From assembly GCA_048498995.1 (NCBI GenBank), contig JBEHWX010000114.1, positions 1 to 17,796 on the forward strand: a stretch of DNA of 17,796 nt, written 5' to 3'. How positions within the stretch are numbered: position 1 is the first letter of the stretch; the number at the start of each line of letters is the position of its first letter. Made by a program: the position numbers and the translations under genes. Origin of the DNA: JBEHWX01 sp048498995 (GTDB taxonomy: Bacteria; Bacteroidota; Ignavibacteria; OLB7). Positions 7,285-15,116 of this stretch are shown one piece after another. The notes under the pieces are model-generated. The model was not told the DNA's origin. It ran no database searches and worked only from the letters and a program-made list of their open reading frames with translations.

Positions 7285-7749
7285 ATGTTCACTGCCGCCG
7301 AGGAGATCATTCTCGAGTATGGAGGTATCCGCATCTCACCCGCGCTGATCGCCGAGATGGATGGCGATCGCGTGGCGGTGAAGATCCCGCGCGAGGAGAT
7401 CGTGGCGGTCAAGCTGCGGCGCGGCATCGCGGCCGAGCGGCCGCTTCTGGTCCTGCCGATCGGCATCGCCATGGTGGTCTGCGGGGTCATGTGTCTGATG
7501 GTCATCGTCGACCGGTTCACCAACGGCGGCAAACTGAGCGAGTTCCATGCATGCGGCGCGATGCTCATTCTGTTCGGAGGATGGCTCGCCTCCACGGTCG
7601 TCGTGCCGCGCCATTATTTCCGGGTGACCACGCGCGGCGGCCAACGGAAGCTCGCGTTCAGGCGCTCGGCCGCGGCCGATGAGGTGATGGGCCTCGTGGA
7701 GCGGGCGCGGGAATCGGGCATGCTGATAACGACGTCGGGGCGCCCGTAG
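7285..7749 (+). CDS. two-TM membrane protein, PH-like/DUF6232-like layout
   Basis: The function is unknown. The 154-aa protein has a short soluble N-terminus (1-50) ending in a PREEIVAVKLRRG strand-turn-strand. Two membrane segments follow (about 53-75 and 88-108), then a C-terminal part with strands around HYFRVTTRGGQRKLAFR and a final helix (130-145). Soluble strands, a two-TM hairpin and then strands plus helix resemble the small bacterial PH-like/DUF6232 membrane proteins; this is by eye and unverified. The start at ATG 7285 is supported by AAGGAG with 8-base spacing. It follows birA by 100 bases and may be co-transcribed. It converges on tex, with 67 bases between stops. Confidence 0.75.
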   Translation: MFTAAEEIILEYGGIRISPALIAEMDGDRVAVKIPREEIVAVKLRRGIAAERPLLVLPIGIAMVVCGVMCLMVIVDRFTNGGKLSEFHACGAMLILFGGWLASTVVVPRHYFRVTTRGGQRKLAFRRSAAADEVMGLVERARESGMLITTSGRP

Positions 7750-7766
7750 AACGAGCACCCCGACGT
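7732..7766. terminator. candidate bidirectional hairpin between convergent genes
   Basis: ACGTCGGGG (7732-7740) and CCCCGACGT (7758-7766) form a perfect 9-base stem around a 17-base loop. The hairpin covers the stop of the two-TM gene and sits 50 bases from the tex stop. No T-run follows on either strand, so intrinsic termination would be weak. Its position between convergent genes makes a terminator role reasonable. Confidence 0.4.
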
Positions 7767-7816
7767 GACCGACGCGAATGTCGGCGGCGCGATGTGGCCT
7801 GGTCTCTGAACCGCGA

Positions 7817-10090
7817 TCAGCGGTTGTTGAACTTCGCCTTCAGATCGTCCAGCGTGAACTCCCGCTTCTCCGGGCGTCCGCCCCCATTGCCATTGCCGTT
7901 GCGGCGCCCGCCACCTCCGCCGCCCCCGCCCTGGCGGTCCTGCGACTTCATCGTCAGGCTGATCCGCTTGAGCTTCTCGTTCACCTCCAGCACGCGCACG
8001 CGCACCACCTGCCCGACCTTCACCACCTTCTTCGGATCGTCGATGAACCGGTCGGCAAGCTGCGAGATATGCACCAGCCCATCCTGATGGACGCCGATAT
8101 CGACGAAGGCGCCGAAGTTGGCGACGTTGGTGACCACTCCTTCCAGCTCCATCCCCGCCTTGAGATCACGGATCTCGTTGATTCCCTCCTTGAACGTCGC
8201 GTAGCGGAACTCCGCGCGCGGGTCGCGTCCCGGCTTCTCGAGCTCGCCGAGGATGTCACGCAGCGTCGGCTCGCCGACCTTGTCGGTGACGTAGCGCTTC
8301 AGGTCGATCCCCTTCAGGCGATCGGAGGAGCGGGTGATCTGCTCGATCGGCACGCCGATATCCTGCGCCATCGACTGTACGATCGAATAGCTCTCCGGAT
8401 GGACTGCGGTGTTGTCCAGCGGGTTCTCGCCGTTGCGGATCCGGAGGAATCCGGCCGCCTGCTCGAAGGTCTTCGGGCCGAACTTCGGCACGTTCAGCAG
8501 CGCCTTGCGATCCTTGAACGCGCCGTTCTCGTTCCGGTAGGCGATGATGTTCTTGGCCACGGTCGGCGTGATGCCGGAGACGAAGCTCAGCAGCTCCTTG
8601 GAGGCGGTGTTCAGGTCCACGCCGACGTAGTTCACGCAGCTCTCCACCGTCTCGTCCAGCTTCCGCTTGAGCAGGCGCTGATCCACGTCGTGCTGATACT
8701 GACCGACGCCGATCGACTTCGGATCGATCTTCACCAGCTCGGCCAGGGGATCCTGCAGACGGCGTGCGATGCTGATCGCGCCGCGGACGGTGATGTCCAG
8801 CTCGGGGAACTCGTCGATGGCGACCTGGCTTGCCGAGTAGATCGAGGCGCCCGATTCGTTGACCATCACCTTGATCGGCGTGCGGTCCATCATGCCGAGC
8901 ACCTCGGCGACGAACGTCTCGGTCTCGCGGCCGGCGGTGCCGTTGCCGATGGCGATCAGCTCGATGTCGAATTTCTCGAGCATCCGCTTCACGGTCTGCG
9001 CGGCGCGGGCGCGCTCGTTGGCGGAGTTGTGCGGGAACACCGCGTGGTACTCCAGAAACTTGCCGGTCTCATCCAGCGCCACGACCTTGCAGCCGGTGCG
9101 GAATCCGGGGTCGACGCCGAGCGTCGGCTTCATGCCGGCCGGGCTTGCCAGCAGCAGCTCGCGGAGATTCCCCTCGAACGTCTTGATCGACTCGACGTCG
9201 GCGTAGGTCTTCTTGTCGAGCCGCACCTCGCCGATCAGCGAGTACTTCATCAGGCGGTCGAACGCGTCGCGGAGCATGGCGCGGAGGAACTCGCGGAGCT
9301 CCCCATGCTTCACGCGGATCTCGGCCGCCTCCAGGTAGGCGATCACGTCGGTATCGTCGAAGGTGAGGTCGAAGTAGAGCACCCCCTCGGTCTCGCCGCG
9401 ACGGAGCGCGAGGATGTTGTGCGGGGCGATATCCTTCACCTTCGCCTTGAAATCGCGATACATCTCGTACTTCGTGGTCCCCTCGGCATACTCCTCCTTG
9501 ACGCGGGAGACGAAGATCCCCTCGTCGAGCAGGTGCTCGCGAATATGGGCGCGGAGCTCGGCCTTTTCGGAGACCTCCTCGGCGAGGATATCGGAGGCGC
9601 CCTGCAGCGCCTCGGCCGCGCTCTTGACCTCCTTTTCCTCGGAGATGAAGGCGGCGGCGAGCTCCTCGAGGGAGGCGGCCGGCGCGTCGGCGGCGTTGAG
9701 GCCCCGGAGCAGGTCGGCCAGCGGCTCGAGCCCCTTCTCCTTGGCGATCGTGGCGCGGGTGCGGCGCTTCGGCTTGTAGGGGAGGTAGAGATCCTCGAGC
9801 TCGGTCTTCTGCAGACAGGCCTCGATCTTCCCCTTCAGCTCGTCGGTCAGCTTCCCCTGCTCGGAGATCGACTGGAGGATGGCGACTTTCCTCTCCTCGA
9901 GCTCGGTGAGATAGGCGAAGCGCTCCTGGAGATCGCGCAGCTGGATCTCGTTCATCTCACCGGTCCGCTCCTTCCGGTACCGGGCGATGAAGGGAACGGT
10001 TGCTCCCTCGGCGAAGAGCTCGAGGGCGTTGTTGATTTGCGGAAGCGTAAGGGAGAGCTCCTCGGAGAGGAGCAACGGAATATTCAGCAT
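7817..10090 (-). CDS. tex: Tex, S1 RNA-binding transcription accessory protein
   Basis: Tex is a widely conserved cytosolic nucleic-acid-binding protein linked to transcription; its SPT6-like core is known from Pseudomonas and Bordetella work. All domains are present in the 757-aa protein. There is an N-terminal helical region with PFIARYRKERTG (33-44) and LYLPYKPKRRTRATIAKEKG (101-120). A YqgF/RNase H-like domain begins LGVDPGFRTG (324-333). Tandem helix-hairpin-helix motifs lie at 490-552 (GITPTVAKNI and VPKFGPKTFEQAAGF), and an S1 domain at 645-715 (GVVTNVANFGAFVDIGVHQDG). The tail has a glycine/asparagine-rich linker (720-739), then FTLDDLKAKFNNR. The start at 10090 matches the family N-terminus but has no strong Shine-Dalgarno. 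It is divergent from the TPR regulator, with a 299-base gap. Confidence 0.97.
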   Translation of the reverse strand: MLNIPLLLSEELSLTLPQINNALELFAEGATVPFIARYRKERTGEMNEIQLRDLQERFAYLTELEERKVAILQSISEQGKLTDELKGKIEACLQKTELEDLYLPYKPKRRTRATIAKEKGLEPLADLLRGLNAADAPAASLEELAAAFISEEKEVKSAAEALQGASDILAEEVSEKAELRAHIREHLLDEGIFVSRVKEEYAEGTTKYEMYRDFKAKVKDIAPHNILALRRGETEGVLYFDLTFDDTDVIAYLEAAEIRVKHGELREFLRAMLRDAFDRLMKYSLIGEVRLDKKTYADVESIKTFEGNLRELLLASPAGMKPTLGVDPGFRTGCKVVALDETGKFLEYHAVFPHNSANERARAAQTVKRMLEKFDIELIAIGNGTAGRETETFVAEVLGMMDRTPIKVMVNESGASIYSASQVAIDEFPELDITVRGAISIARRLQDPLAELVKIDPKSIGVGQYQHDVDQRLLKRKLDETVESCVNYVGVDLNTASKELLSFVSGITPTVAKNIIAYRNENGAFKDRKALLNVPKFGPKTFEQAAGFLRIRNGENPLDNTAVHPESYSIVQSMAQDIGVPIEQITRSSDRLKGIDLKRYVTDKVGEPTLRDILGELEKPGRDPRAEFRYATFKEGINEIRDLKAGMELEGVVTNVANFGAFVDIGVHQDGLVHISQLADRFIDDPKKVVKVGQVVRVRVLEVNEKLKRISLTMKSQDRQGGGGGGGGRRNGNGNGGGRPEKREFTLDDLKAKFNNR

Positions 10091-10389
10091 GAAGCGTTCG
10101 GCTGGCTTGGATACGCGTTGATTCGGATGGCGGAGCCGGTATCCCCTCGAACCCCGGGAGGCCCCGCCGAAAAAAGGGGGCGCAATTTACTCTTTCTCTC
10201 CCTCAACGACCTCCGCCCCGGAGATTCCCTCCCCGCGAATCGCGCGAGCCATCGCCTTGCCGACCGCGTTGAAACGACTCGTTGCATCTTTGCCGCCGCA
10301 ATCGACCTAGTATGAGCCCGTTTCAGTATGCCCGAATCCGTAAGCCCGAATCCGTAAGCCCGCATCGATCCTCTTCAGGCAACGACACC
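10091..10389. promoter_or_regulatory. divergent gap between tex and the TPR regulator
   Basis: This 299-base gap should hold both promoters. An AT-richer patch at about 10190-10200 reads GAGTAAATTGCG toward tex. TAGTAT at 10308-10313 is a possible -10 box for the regulator, but no -35 lies at a usual distance. A 14-base tandem duplication (CCCGAATCCGTAAG twice) occupies 10331-10358. Starting the regulator at ATG 10312 instead would make part of this stretch coding. Confidence 0.35.
10331..10358. repeat. 14-base tandem duplication
   Basis: CCCGAATCCGTAAG is present twice head to tail, followed by CCCG of a third start. It lies 32-59 bases upstream of the chosen start of the TPR regulator. It has the same unit length as the duplication at 3237-3264 but is unrelated in sequence. 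Confidence 0.6.
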
Positions 10390-12171
10390 ATGGCCATGAC
10401 AACCGATGAGCTCGAGGAGCGCCTCCGCGCCGCGACGACCGATCAGGAGCGGATCGTCGCCCTCAACGCGCTCGGCTCCCACTTTCTCAATACCGACGGC
10501 GACCGGGCCGAATCGTATGCCACGGAGGCGATGAACCTTGCCCGGCGCCATGGGATCAAGGGGGCCGTGGGGCGCGGGCTCCAGACCCTCGGCGGCGTGG
10601 CCGCGATCCGCGCCGACTACCCCCAGGCGATCGAGCATTTTCAGCGCGCGCTCCGGATCTACGAGAAGCTCGACAACCGCCGCGGAACGGTGGCGGCGAT
10701 CAACAATCTGGCCTCGATTCATGGCGCCACGGGAAACCATGCGCTGGCGCTCGAGCTGCTGGAGCGAAGCGTGGCGCTGCAGGATGGAGAAGATCCCCAG
10801 CAACAGGCGCACACCCTCTATCTGCTGGCGATGTCGCATGGCCAGCGGGGAAATTTCGGCAAGGCGCTCGAGGCGCTGGAGCGGGCGCTGGAGATCTATC
10901 GCAAGAGCGGCGACACCGAACAGGAAGGGGCCATTCATCTCGGCATCGGCATCATCTACGGAGAGCTCGGCGGCTATGCCCGCGCCCTCGAGCACTTCCA
11001 GCACGCGCTGACGCTGGAGGAAGCGGCCGGCAACCGCTACAGCGCCTCGCTCATCCTCTCGAACATCGCGCTGGTGCACGGCAAGCTGGGAAGCCTCGGC
11101 GACGCCATCGCCGTGCAGCGGCGCGCGATCGACATCGCCCTGGAGCTCGACCAGCGCCGCGAGCTGGGGCTGGCCCTGATCAACCTCGGACTCCTCCTGA
11201 TCGACGACGGCCGGCCGGCCGATGCGATCGAGCATCTGAGCCGCGGCATCGCCATCTGCGACCAAATCGGCGACCGGCACAACTATCCTTCCGGCCTGGC
11301 CACGCTGGCCGAGGCCTATCAGGCGCTCGATCGCCTGGAGGAGGCGCGCGAGACGATAAGCCGATCCCTGGAGATCCAGGAGGAGACCGGCGAGCGCGCC
11401 GAGGTGGCCAAGGGACTCTACATCCGCGGCTGCATCTGCTTCCAGGCCGGCCGGACGGACGAAGCGATCGCCGACCTCGAGCTCGGGCTCGGGATGGCCG
11501 AGGAGCTCGGCAACCTGTCGCTGACCGCGCGGATCCACCGCTGTTTCGCCGACATCTTCCGCCACACCGGCGATCTGGAGCGGGCGCTCGATCACTTCCG
11601 GCTCCACGCCGAGACGAGCGAGCGGGCGTTCCGCGACGAGACCGAGCGCCGCACCGGGCACCTTCAGCTTCTGCACGAGATCGAGCGGACGCGCGCCGAA
11701 GCGGAGACCTACCGGCTGCGGAGCGAGCAGATGGAGCGGGAGATGGAGCTGCAGAACCGCCACCTGACGACGATGACCATGTCGCTGGCGCAGCAGAATG
11801 AGTTTCTGCAGACGGTGCGCGGGGAGATCATCGACATCGCCGGCGACGCCGACGGCGCGCGTGCGCGGCTGCGTCGCCTGGCCGCTCAGATCAGGGCGCA
11901 GGCCTCCTCGAACGAGGGATGGAAGGCGTTCGAGGAGCAGTTCGAGAAGCTGCACGCCGACTTCATCCGGAGGCTCTCCGAGCGCCATCCCACGCTGACG
12001 CCGACCGAGCTGAAGGTGGCCGCGCTGCTGAAGCTGAGCCTCTCCTCGAAGGATATCGCCAGCATCCTCTGCGTCACCGTGCGCTGCGCCGAGACGCACC
12101 GCTACAACATCCGCCGCAAGCTCCAGCTCCCGGCCAAGACCAACCTGACGACCTTCTTCACCACGATGTGA
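10390..12171 (+). CDS. TPR-repeat regulator with C-terminal LuxR-like helix-turn-helix
   Basis: This is a probable cytosolic transcription regulator in which a TPR solenoid senses a protein or peptide partner. From ATG 10390 it is 593 aa. About ten TPR units fill 20-410 (e.g. YPQAIEHFQRALRIYEKL, NFGKALEALERALEIYRKSG). An acidic/basic coiled coil spans about 412-475. The C-terminus LTPTELKVAALLKLSLSSKDIASIL, then CVTVRCAETHRYNIRRKLQL (536-580), matches the GerE/LuxR HTH pattern with the HRYxIRxKL recognition end typical of such regulators in Bacteroidota relatives. No receiver, kinase or membrane segment is present, so it is not a hybrid sensor. An ATG at 10312 would add 26 residues encoded partly by a tandem duplication, so I prefer 10390; neither start has a strong Shine-Dalgarno. 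Its targets are not evident. Only the repeat array lies between it and the lyase gene. Confidence 0.85.
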   Translation: MAMTTDELEERLRAATTDQERIVALNALGSHFLNTDGDRAESYATEAMNLARRHGIKGAVGRGLQTLGGVAAIRADYPQAIEHFQRALRIYEKLDNRRGTVAAINNLASIHGATGNHALALELLERSVALQDGEDPQQQAHTLYLLAMSHGQRGNFGKALEALERALEIYRKSGDTEQEGAIHLGIGIIYGELGGYARALEHFQHALTLEEAAGNRYSASLILSNIALVHGKLGSLGDAIAVQRRAIDIALELDQRRELGLALINLGLLLIDDGRPADAIEHLSRGIAICDQIGDRHNYPSGLATLAEAYQALDRLEEARETISRSLEIQEETGERAEVAKGLYIRGCICFQAGRTDEAIADLELGLGMAEELGNLSLTARIHRCFADIFRHTGDLERALDHFRLHAETSERAFRDETERRTGHLQLLHEIERTRAEAETYRLRSEQMEREMELQNRHLTTMTMSLAQQNEFLQTVRGEIIDIAGDADGARARLRRLAAQIRAQASSNEGWKAFEEQFEKLHADFIRRLSERHPTLTPTELKVAALLKLSLSSKDIASILCVTVRCAETHRYNIRRKLQLPAKTNLTTFFTTM

Positions 12172-13223
12172 TCGGCGCGACTGCCGACCAGACGCGACGC
12201 AAGGCCGGGCGCCCGCGCCATCCCGCCATCGCGGCGGTTCCCGCCACGCCGCATCCCGATCGCGGACATCCGGAGAACCCGGGCCGCGCGGCACATCCTC
12301 CCAAGCACCATGAGAAGCGCATGCTGAAGCTGTGCGCCCCCCAGGCTCCCCGCCTCCGGTGGTAGGCGCAGCTCTTCAGGCTGCGCCATGATAACGTGAA
12401 CGGCGCCCAGCGAACGTGCCCCAGGCTCCCCGCCTCCGGTGGTAGGCGCAGCTCTTCAGGCTGCGCCGTTATAACGTGAAGAGCGCCCGGCGAACATGCC
12501 TCGCTCCCCGCCTCTGGTGGTAGGCGCAGCTCTTCAGGCTGCGCCGTTATAACGTGCACGGCGCCCGGCGAACGTGCCTCGCTCCCCGCCTCAGTGGTAG
12601 GCGCAGCTCTTCAGGCTGCGCCGTTATAACGTGAAGAGCGCCCGGCGAACATGCCTCGCTCCCCGCCTCCAGTGGTAGGCGCAGCTCTTCAGGCTGCGCC
12701 ATGATAACGTGAACGGCGCCCGGCGAACGTGCCTCGCTCCCCGCCTCGGTGGTAGGCGCAGCTCTTCAGGCTGCGCCATGATTAACGTGAAGAGCGCACG
12801 CTGAAGACGTGCGCCTACCAGACCTACCACGCGTTTTCCGCCCCGGTGGTAGGCGCAGCTCTTCAGGCTGCGCCGTAATACCGTGAACGGCGCACGATGA
12901 AGCCGCGCGCCCAACCCATGTGCGACCGCGCCGGATGCCGCGGACCGGTATCACCTCGTTTCCCATCCCATCATCACGCTCCCTTAGTGGTTTTTTAGTA
13001 CCCGGTCGCCGCCACGCTCCCGACATATTCGCGCCACAGGTCGCCCGCCTTCCGGCCCTTCCCGCGGCCACAACACGCCCCCATCGTCGCCATGAACCGG
13101 CGCCGCGGCCGATCGCCGCGCGCGGACGCCGGCGGTCGCGCGCGCCCGTTCCCTTCGGCGGACCACGCGCGGCAGCGCTCTCATATTCCAATCGACTCAG
13201 TACTTCACAGGAATCTTCCGTCG
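12172..13223. other. 1,052-base gene-free region containing a hairpin array
   Basis: Nothing convincing is encoded here. 12172-12315 is GC-rich sequence without recognised features. 12316-12911 is the hairpin array. 12912-13223 is the leader side of the lyase gene, with an AT-rich island (GTGGTTTTTTAGTAC, 12987-13001) that may include a promoter about 220 bases before the start codon. Minus-strand frames through the array read the repeated peptide AQPEELRLPP and should not be called as genes. Confidence 0.7.
12316..12911. repeat. tandem array of hairpin repeats (seven 27-base cores, period about 78)
   Basis: The core is GGTA, then stem GGCGCAGC, loop TCTTCAG and stem GCTGCGCC. Copies start at 12361, 12441, 12519, 12596, 12674, 12751 and 12848, and all seven are identical. 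Between cores lie about 50 bases, usually ATAACGTGA, a GGCGCCCGGCGAACGTGCC-like second motif and GCTCCCCGCCTC. At 12794-12814 the second motif is a full hairpin, GCGCACG/CGTGCGC around CTGAAGA followed by CTACCA. That is the core in opposite orientation with both stem arms changed together. Related degenerate forms occur at 12316-12340 and 12889-12911. Identity among copies indicates recent amplification or conversion. Confidence 0.9.
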
Positions 13224-15116
13224 ATGACTACCCTACGACACATTCCACGGCTGGCCGCGCTCGCGCTTCTGCTCGGGCTCGCTTCCGGCGGCAGCGCACG
13301 CGCACTCAACGCCCCGTCGCTGGTTGCCCCGGCCGACGGCGCCATCAGCCTTCCGCTGACGAAGCGGTTCGTCTGGAGCCCGGTGGCCGGCGCGGCCACC
13401 TATCGTCTGCAGATCGCGCTCGACTCCAACTTCACCCTCCTTCTCTGCAGCCAGGGAGGGATCACCGATACGTCGTATCAGGTGGCCGGGCTGGCCCCGA
13501 ACACCCGCTACTACTGGCGCCTGAAGGCGCTGGCGACCGGCGTGGAGAGTCCCTCCTCGGCGGTCCGAATGCTAACCACCGGCACCGATACCACCGTCTA
13601 CGCCAGCGAGGGACCGAACGCCCCGCCGGCCCCGACGCTGCTGTTCCCGGCCAGCAACGGATCCGGCGTGGCCACCAGCCTTTCGTTCCGCTGGAACCGC
13701 GCCGCCACCGCGACCAAGTATCGCCTTCAGGTGTCGACCGACTCGACGTTCGGGACGCTGCTGTACAACTTCGGCGGCTTCCCGGACACCACGCTCCCGA
13801 CGCCGAGCTCCCCGACGCTCGCGGCCAACACGCGCTACTACTGGCGCGTCGGCGCGATGAACAACTACGGCCTCGGCGCCTGGTCCCAGCGCCTCACCTT
13901 CACCACCGTCTCCAGCGGCGGCAGCTCGGGCGGCAGCTCGGGTGGCAGCTCCGGAGGATCGACCGGACAGAATCCGCCGGCCGCCCCGCAGCTTCTCTAC
14001 CCGGCCGACAGCGCGGCCAATCTCGATATCGTCCTGAGCCTCGGCTGGAACTGGACCACCGGCGGCAACACCTACACGGTAGATCTGTCCACGAGCCCGA
14101 CGTTCGCCTCCAACGTCTCCAGCACGACCACCTACACGAGCATACAGAAGTACAACGGCCTGGCGGCGAACACCCGCTACTACTGGCGCGTCCGTGCCGC
14201 CGGCGGCGGCGGATCGAGCGTCTGGTCGCCGACCCGCACCTTCACCACGATGACGATCCCCACCCGCACCGGCGCGGCGGTGATCGCCGGGCATCCTCGG
14301 CTGATGATCGACTCGACGATGATGGCCGCGTTCCGCGGGCGCACCGCTCCGGCCAGCCCCTACTACAACGCCTGGACCGCGCTGAAGAACGCCGCCACAT
14401 CGCTGAAGGGGCAGCCGATCCGCGGCTACAACTACGCCAACCGGAACATCTGGTCCACCGGCATCCAGTACGACTACGAGGGAACCGGCTGGCACGACGC
14501 GGCGATGCCCCTGTCGCTGGCCTACCTGACCAGCGGCGACAGCTCCTACGCGATGAAGGCGATAGCGCTGGCCGACACGATGATCTTCGCCGAGTACGAC
14601 GCCACGCAGGCGATGGGTCCGTTCCAGGTGGATCACACCTACCCCTCGCGCCATATGGCGCCGGCGATGGCGGTGATCTTCGACTGGTGCCATGATCGTC
14701 TCGACTCCTCGCACAAGGCGCGGATGATCGCCTGCATGAACCGCTGGTTCGACAGCCTGGCCACGGGATATTCCGCGTATCAGTCGCACGGCCCGGCCAC
14801 CGGCAACTACTTCGGTTCGCACCTGTTCGCCGCCGCGTTCATGGGCTACGCCACCTACGGCGACAACCCGCGCGCGCAGGAGATGATCGACTGGGCCCGC
14901 AACCGCTTCGACGGCTCGGTCTCGACGAAGCTCCGCGCCTCCGACCGCACCGGCTCCAGCCGCGCCCAAGCCTTCGACGGCCCATGCTCACCAAGCGCGC
15001 CAACAACTACCTGGCGCCGACCAGCGGCATCACCGGCGCTCCCTTCAAGGGGGGAACGCCGATCCAGGGATGGGGCTACAGCGGCGATGAGTGGTGCAGG
15101 ATGCTCGACTACATGA
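13224..15116 (+). CDS. secreted FN3/heparinase II/III-like lyase, N-terminal part (frameshifted)
   Basis: This is the first part of a secreted polysaccharide-lyase-like protein. From ATG 13224 it has a signal peptide (1-27, ARA before LNAPS). Three FN3-like domains (31-119, 134-228, 251-342) each contain NTRYYWR. A Ser/Gly linker (SGGS repeats, 231-248) lies between the second and third. The start of an alpha/alpha toroid follows from about 355 (GHPRLMIDSTMMAAFRGR, then GTGWHDAAMPLSLAYL, 421-436), as in alginate-lyase and heparinase II/III families. Homology-like sequence runs to AQAFDG (581-586), after which this frame becomes Pro/Ser/Arg-rich and stops at 15116. The rest of the protein continues in another frame from 14984. 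AGGA lies 11 bases before the start. The gene is preceded by the hairpin array. Confidence 0.85.
   Translation: MTTLRHIPRLAALALLLGLASGGSARALNAPSLVAPADGAISLPLTKRFVWSPVAGAATYRLQIALDSNFTLLLCSQGGITDTSYQVAGLAPNTRYYWRLKALATGVESPSSAVRMLTTGTDTTVYASEGPNAPPAPTLLFPASNGSGVATSLSFRWNRAATATKYRLQVSTDSTFGTLLYNFGGFPDTTLPTPSSPTLAANTRYYWRVGAMNNYGLGAWSQRLTFTTVSSGGSSGGSSGGSSGGSTGQNPPAAPQLLYPADSAANLDIVLSLGWNWTTGGNTYTVDLSTSPTFASNVSSTTTYTSIQKYNGLAANTRYYWRVRAAGGGGSSVWSPTRTFTTMTIPTRTGAAVIAGHPRLMIDSTMMAAFRGRTAPASPYYNAWTALKNAATSLKGQPIRGYNYANRNIWSTGIQYDYEGTGWHDAAMPLSLAYLTSGDSSYAMKAIALADTMIFAEYDATQAMGPFQVDHTYPSRHMAPAMAVIFDWCHDRLDSSHKARMIACMNRWFDSLATGYSAYQSHGPATGNYFGSHLFAAAFMGYATYGDNPRAQEMIDWARNRFDGSVSTKLRASDRTGSSRAQAFDGPCSPSAPTTTWRRPAASPALPSRGERRSRDGATAAMSGAGCSTT
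13914..13970 (+). repeat. 12-base minisatellite coding a Ser-Gly linker
   Basis: GGCAGCTCGGGC and close variants are repeated in frame and encode SGGS units between the second and third FN3-like domains. Slippage here would change linker length without breaking the frame. Confidence 0.7.
14972..14990 (+). other. apparent one-base deletion joining the two lyase frames
   Basis: The upstream frame reads TTC GAC GGC CCA TGC, while the downstream frame begins ATG CTC ACC AAG at 14984. One extra C in the CCC at 14981-14983 would give FDGP-MLTKRANN without a break. The full product would then be about 1,247 aa. No X XXY YYZ slippery heptamer is in register, so programmed slippage is unlikely. It is a sequencing or assembly error, or a true inactivating mutation. 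Confidence 0.75.

Noticed and set aside
10115..10175. tRNA-like GGGGTTCGAGGGGAT and CCGCCA on the minus strand
   Set aside because: The T-arm stem does not pair and no matching 5' acceptor arm or anticodon arm is present.
7778..10315. An 845-codon plus-strand open frame opposite tex
   Set aside because: It lies antisense to a gene with every Tex domain intact, and its product is a Leu/Ala/Asp/Gly/Arg-rich low-information sequence. It is a shadow caused by high third-position GC.
10375..12294. A 639-codon minus-strand open frame opposite the TPR regulator
   Set aside because: The TPR and HTH motifs on the plus strand are unmistakable; the antisense product lacks any domain pattern.
12361..12874. 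Possible CRISPR array
   Set aside because: The intervals between cores are near-identical to each other and about 50 bases long, so they are part of the repeat unit.
12102..12914. Minus-strand frames encoding repeated AQPEELRLPP peptides
   Set aside because: The peptide repeats simply reflect the DNA hairpin array, appear in more than one frame and lack a consistent start. This is not a repeat protein.
14960..14990. Programmed -1 ribosomal frameshift in the lyase gene
   Set aside because: No X XXY YYZ heptamer in register and no strong downstream structure seen; a missing C in a CCC run explains the change more simply.
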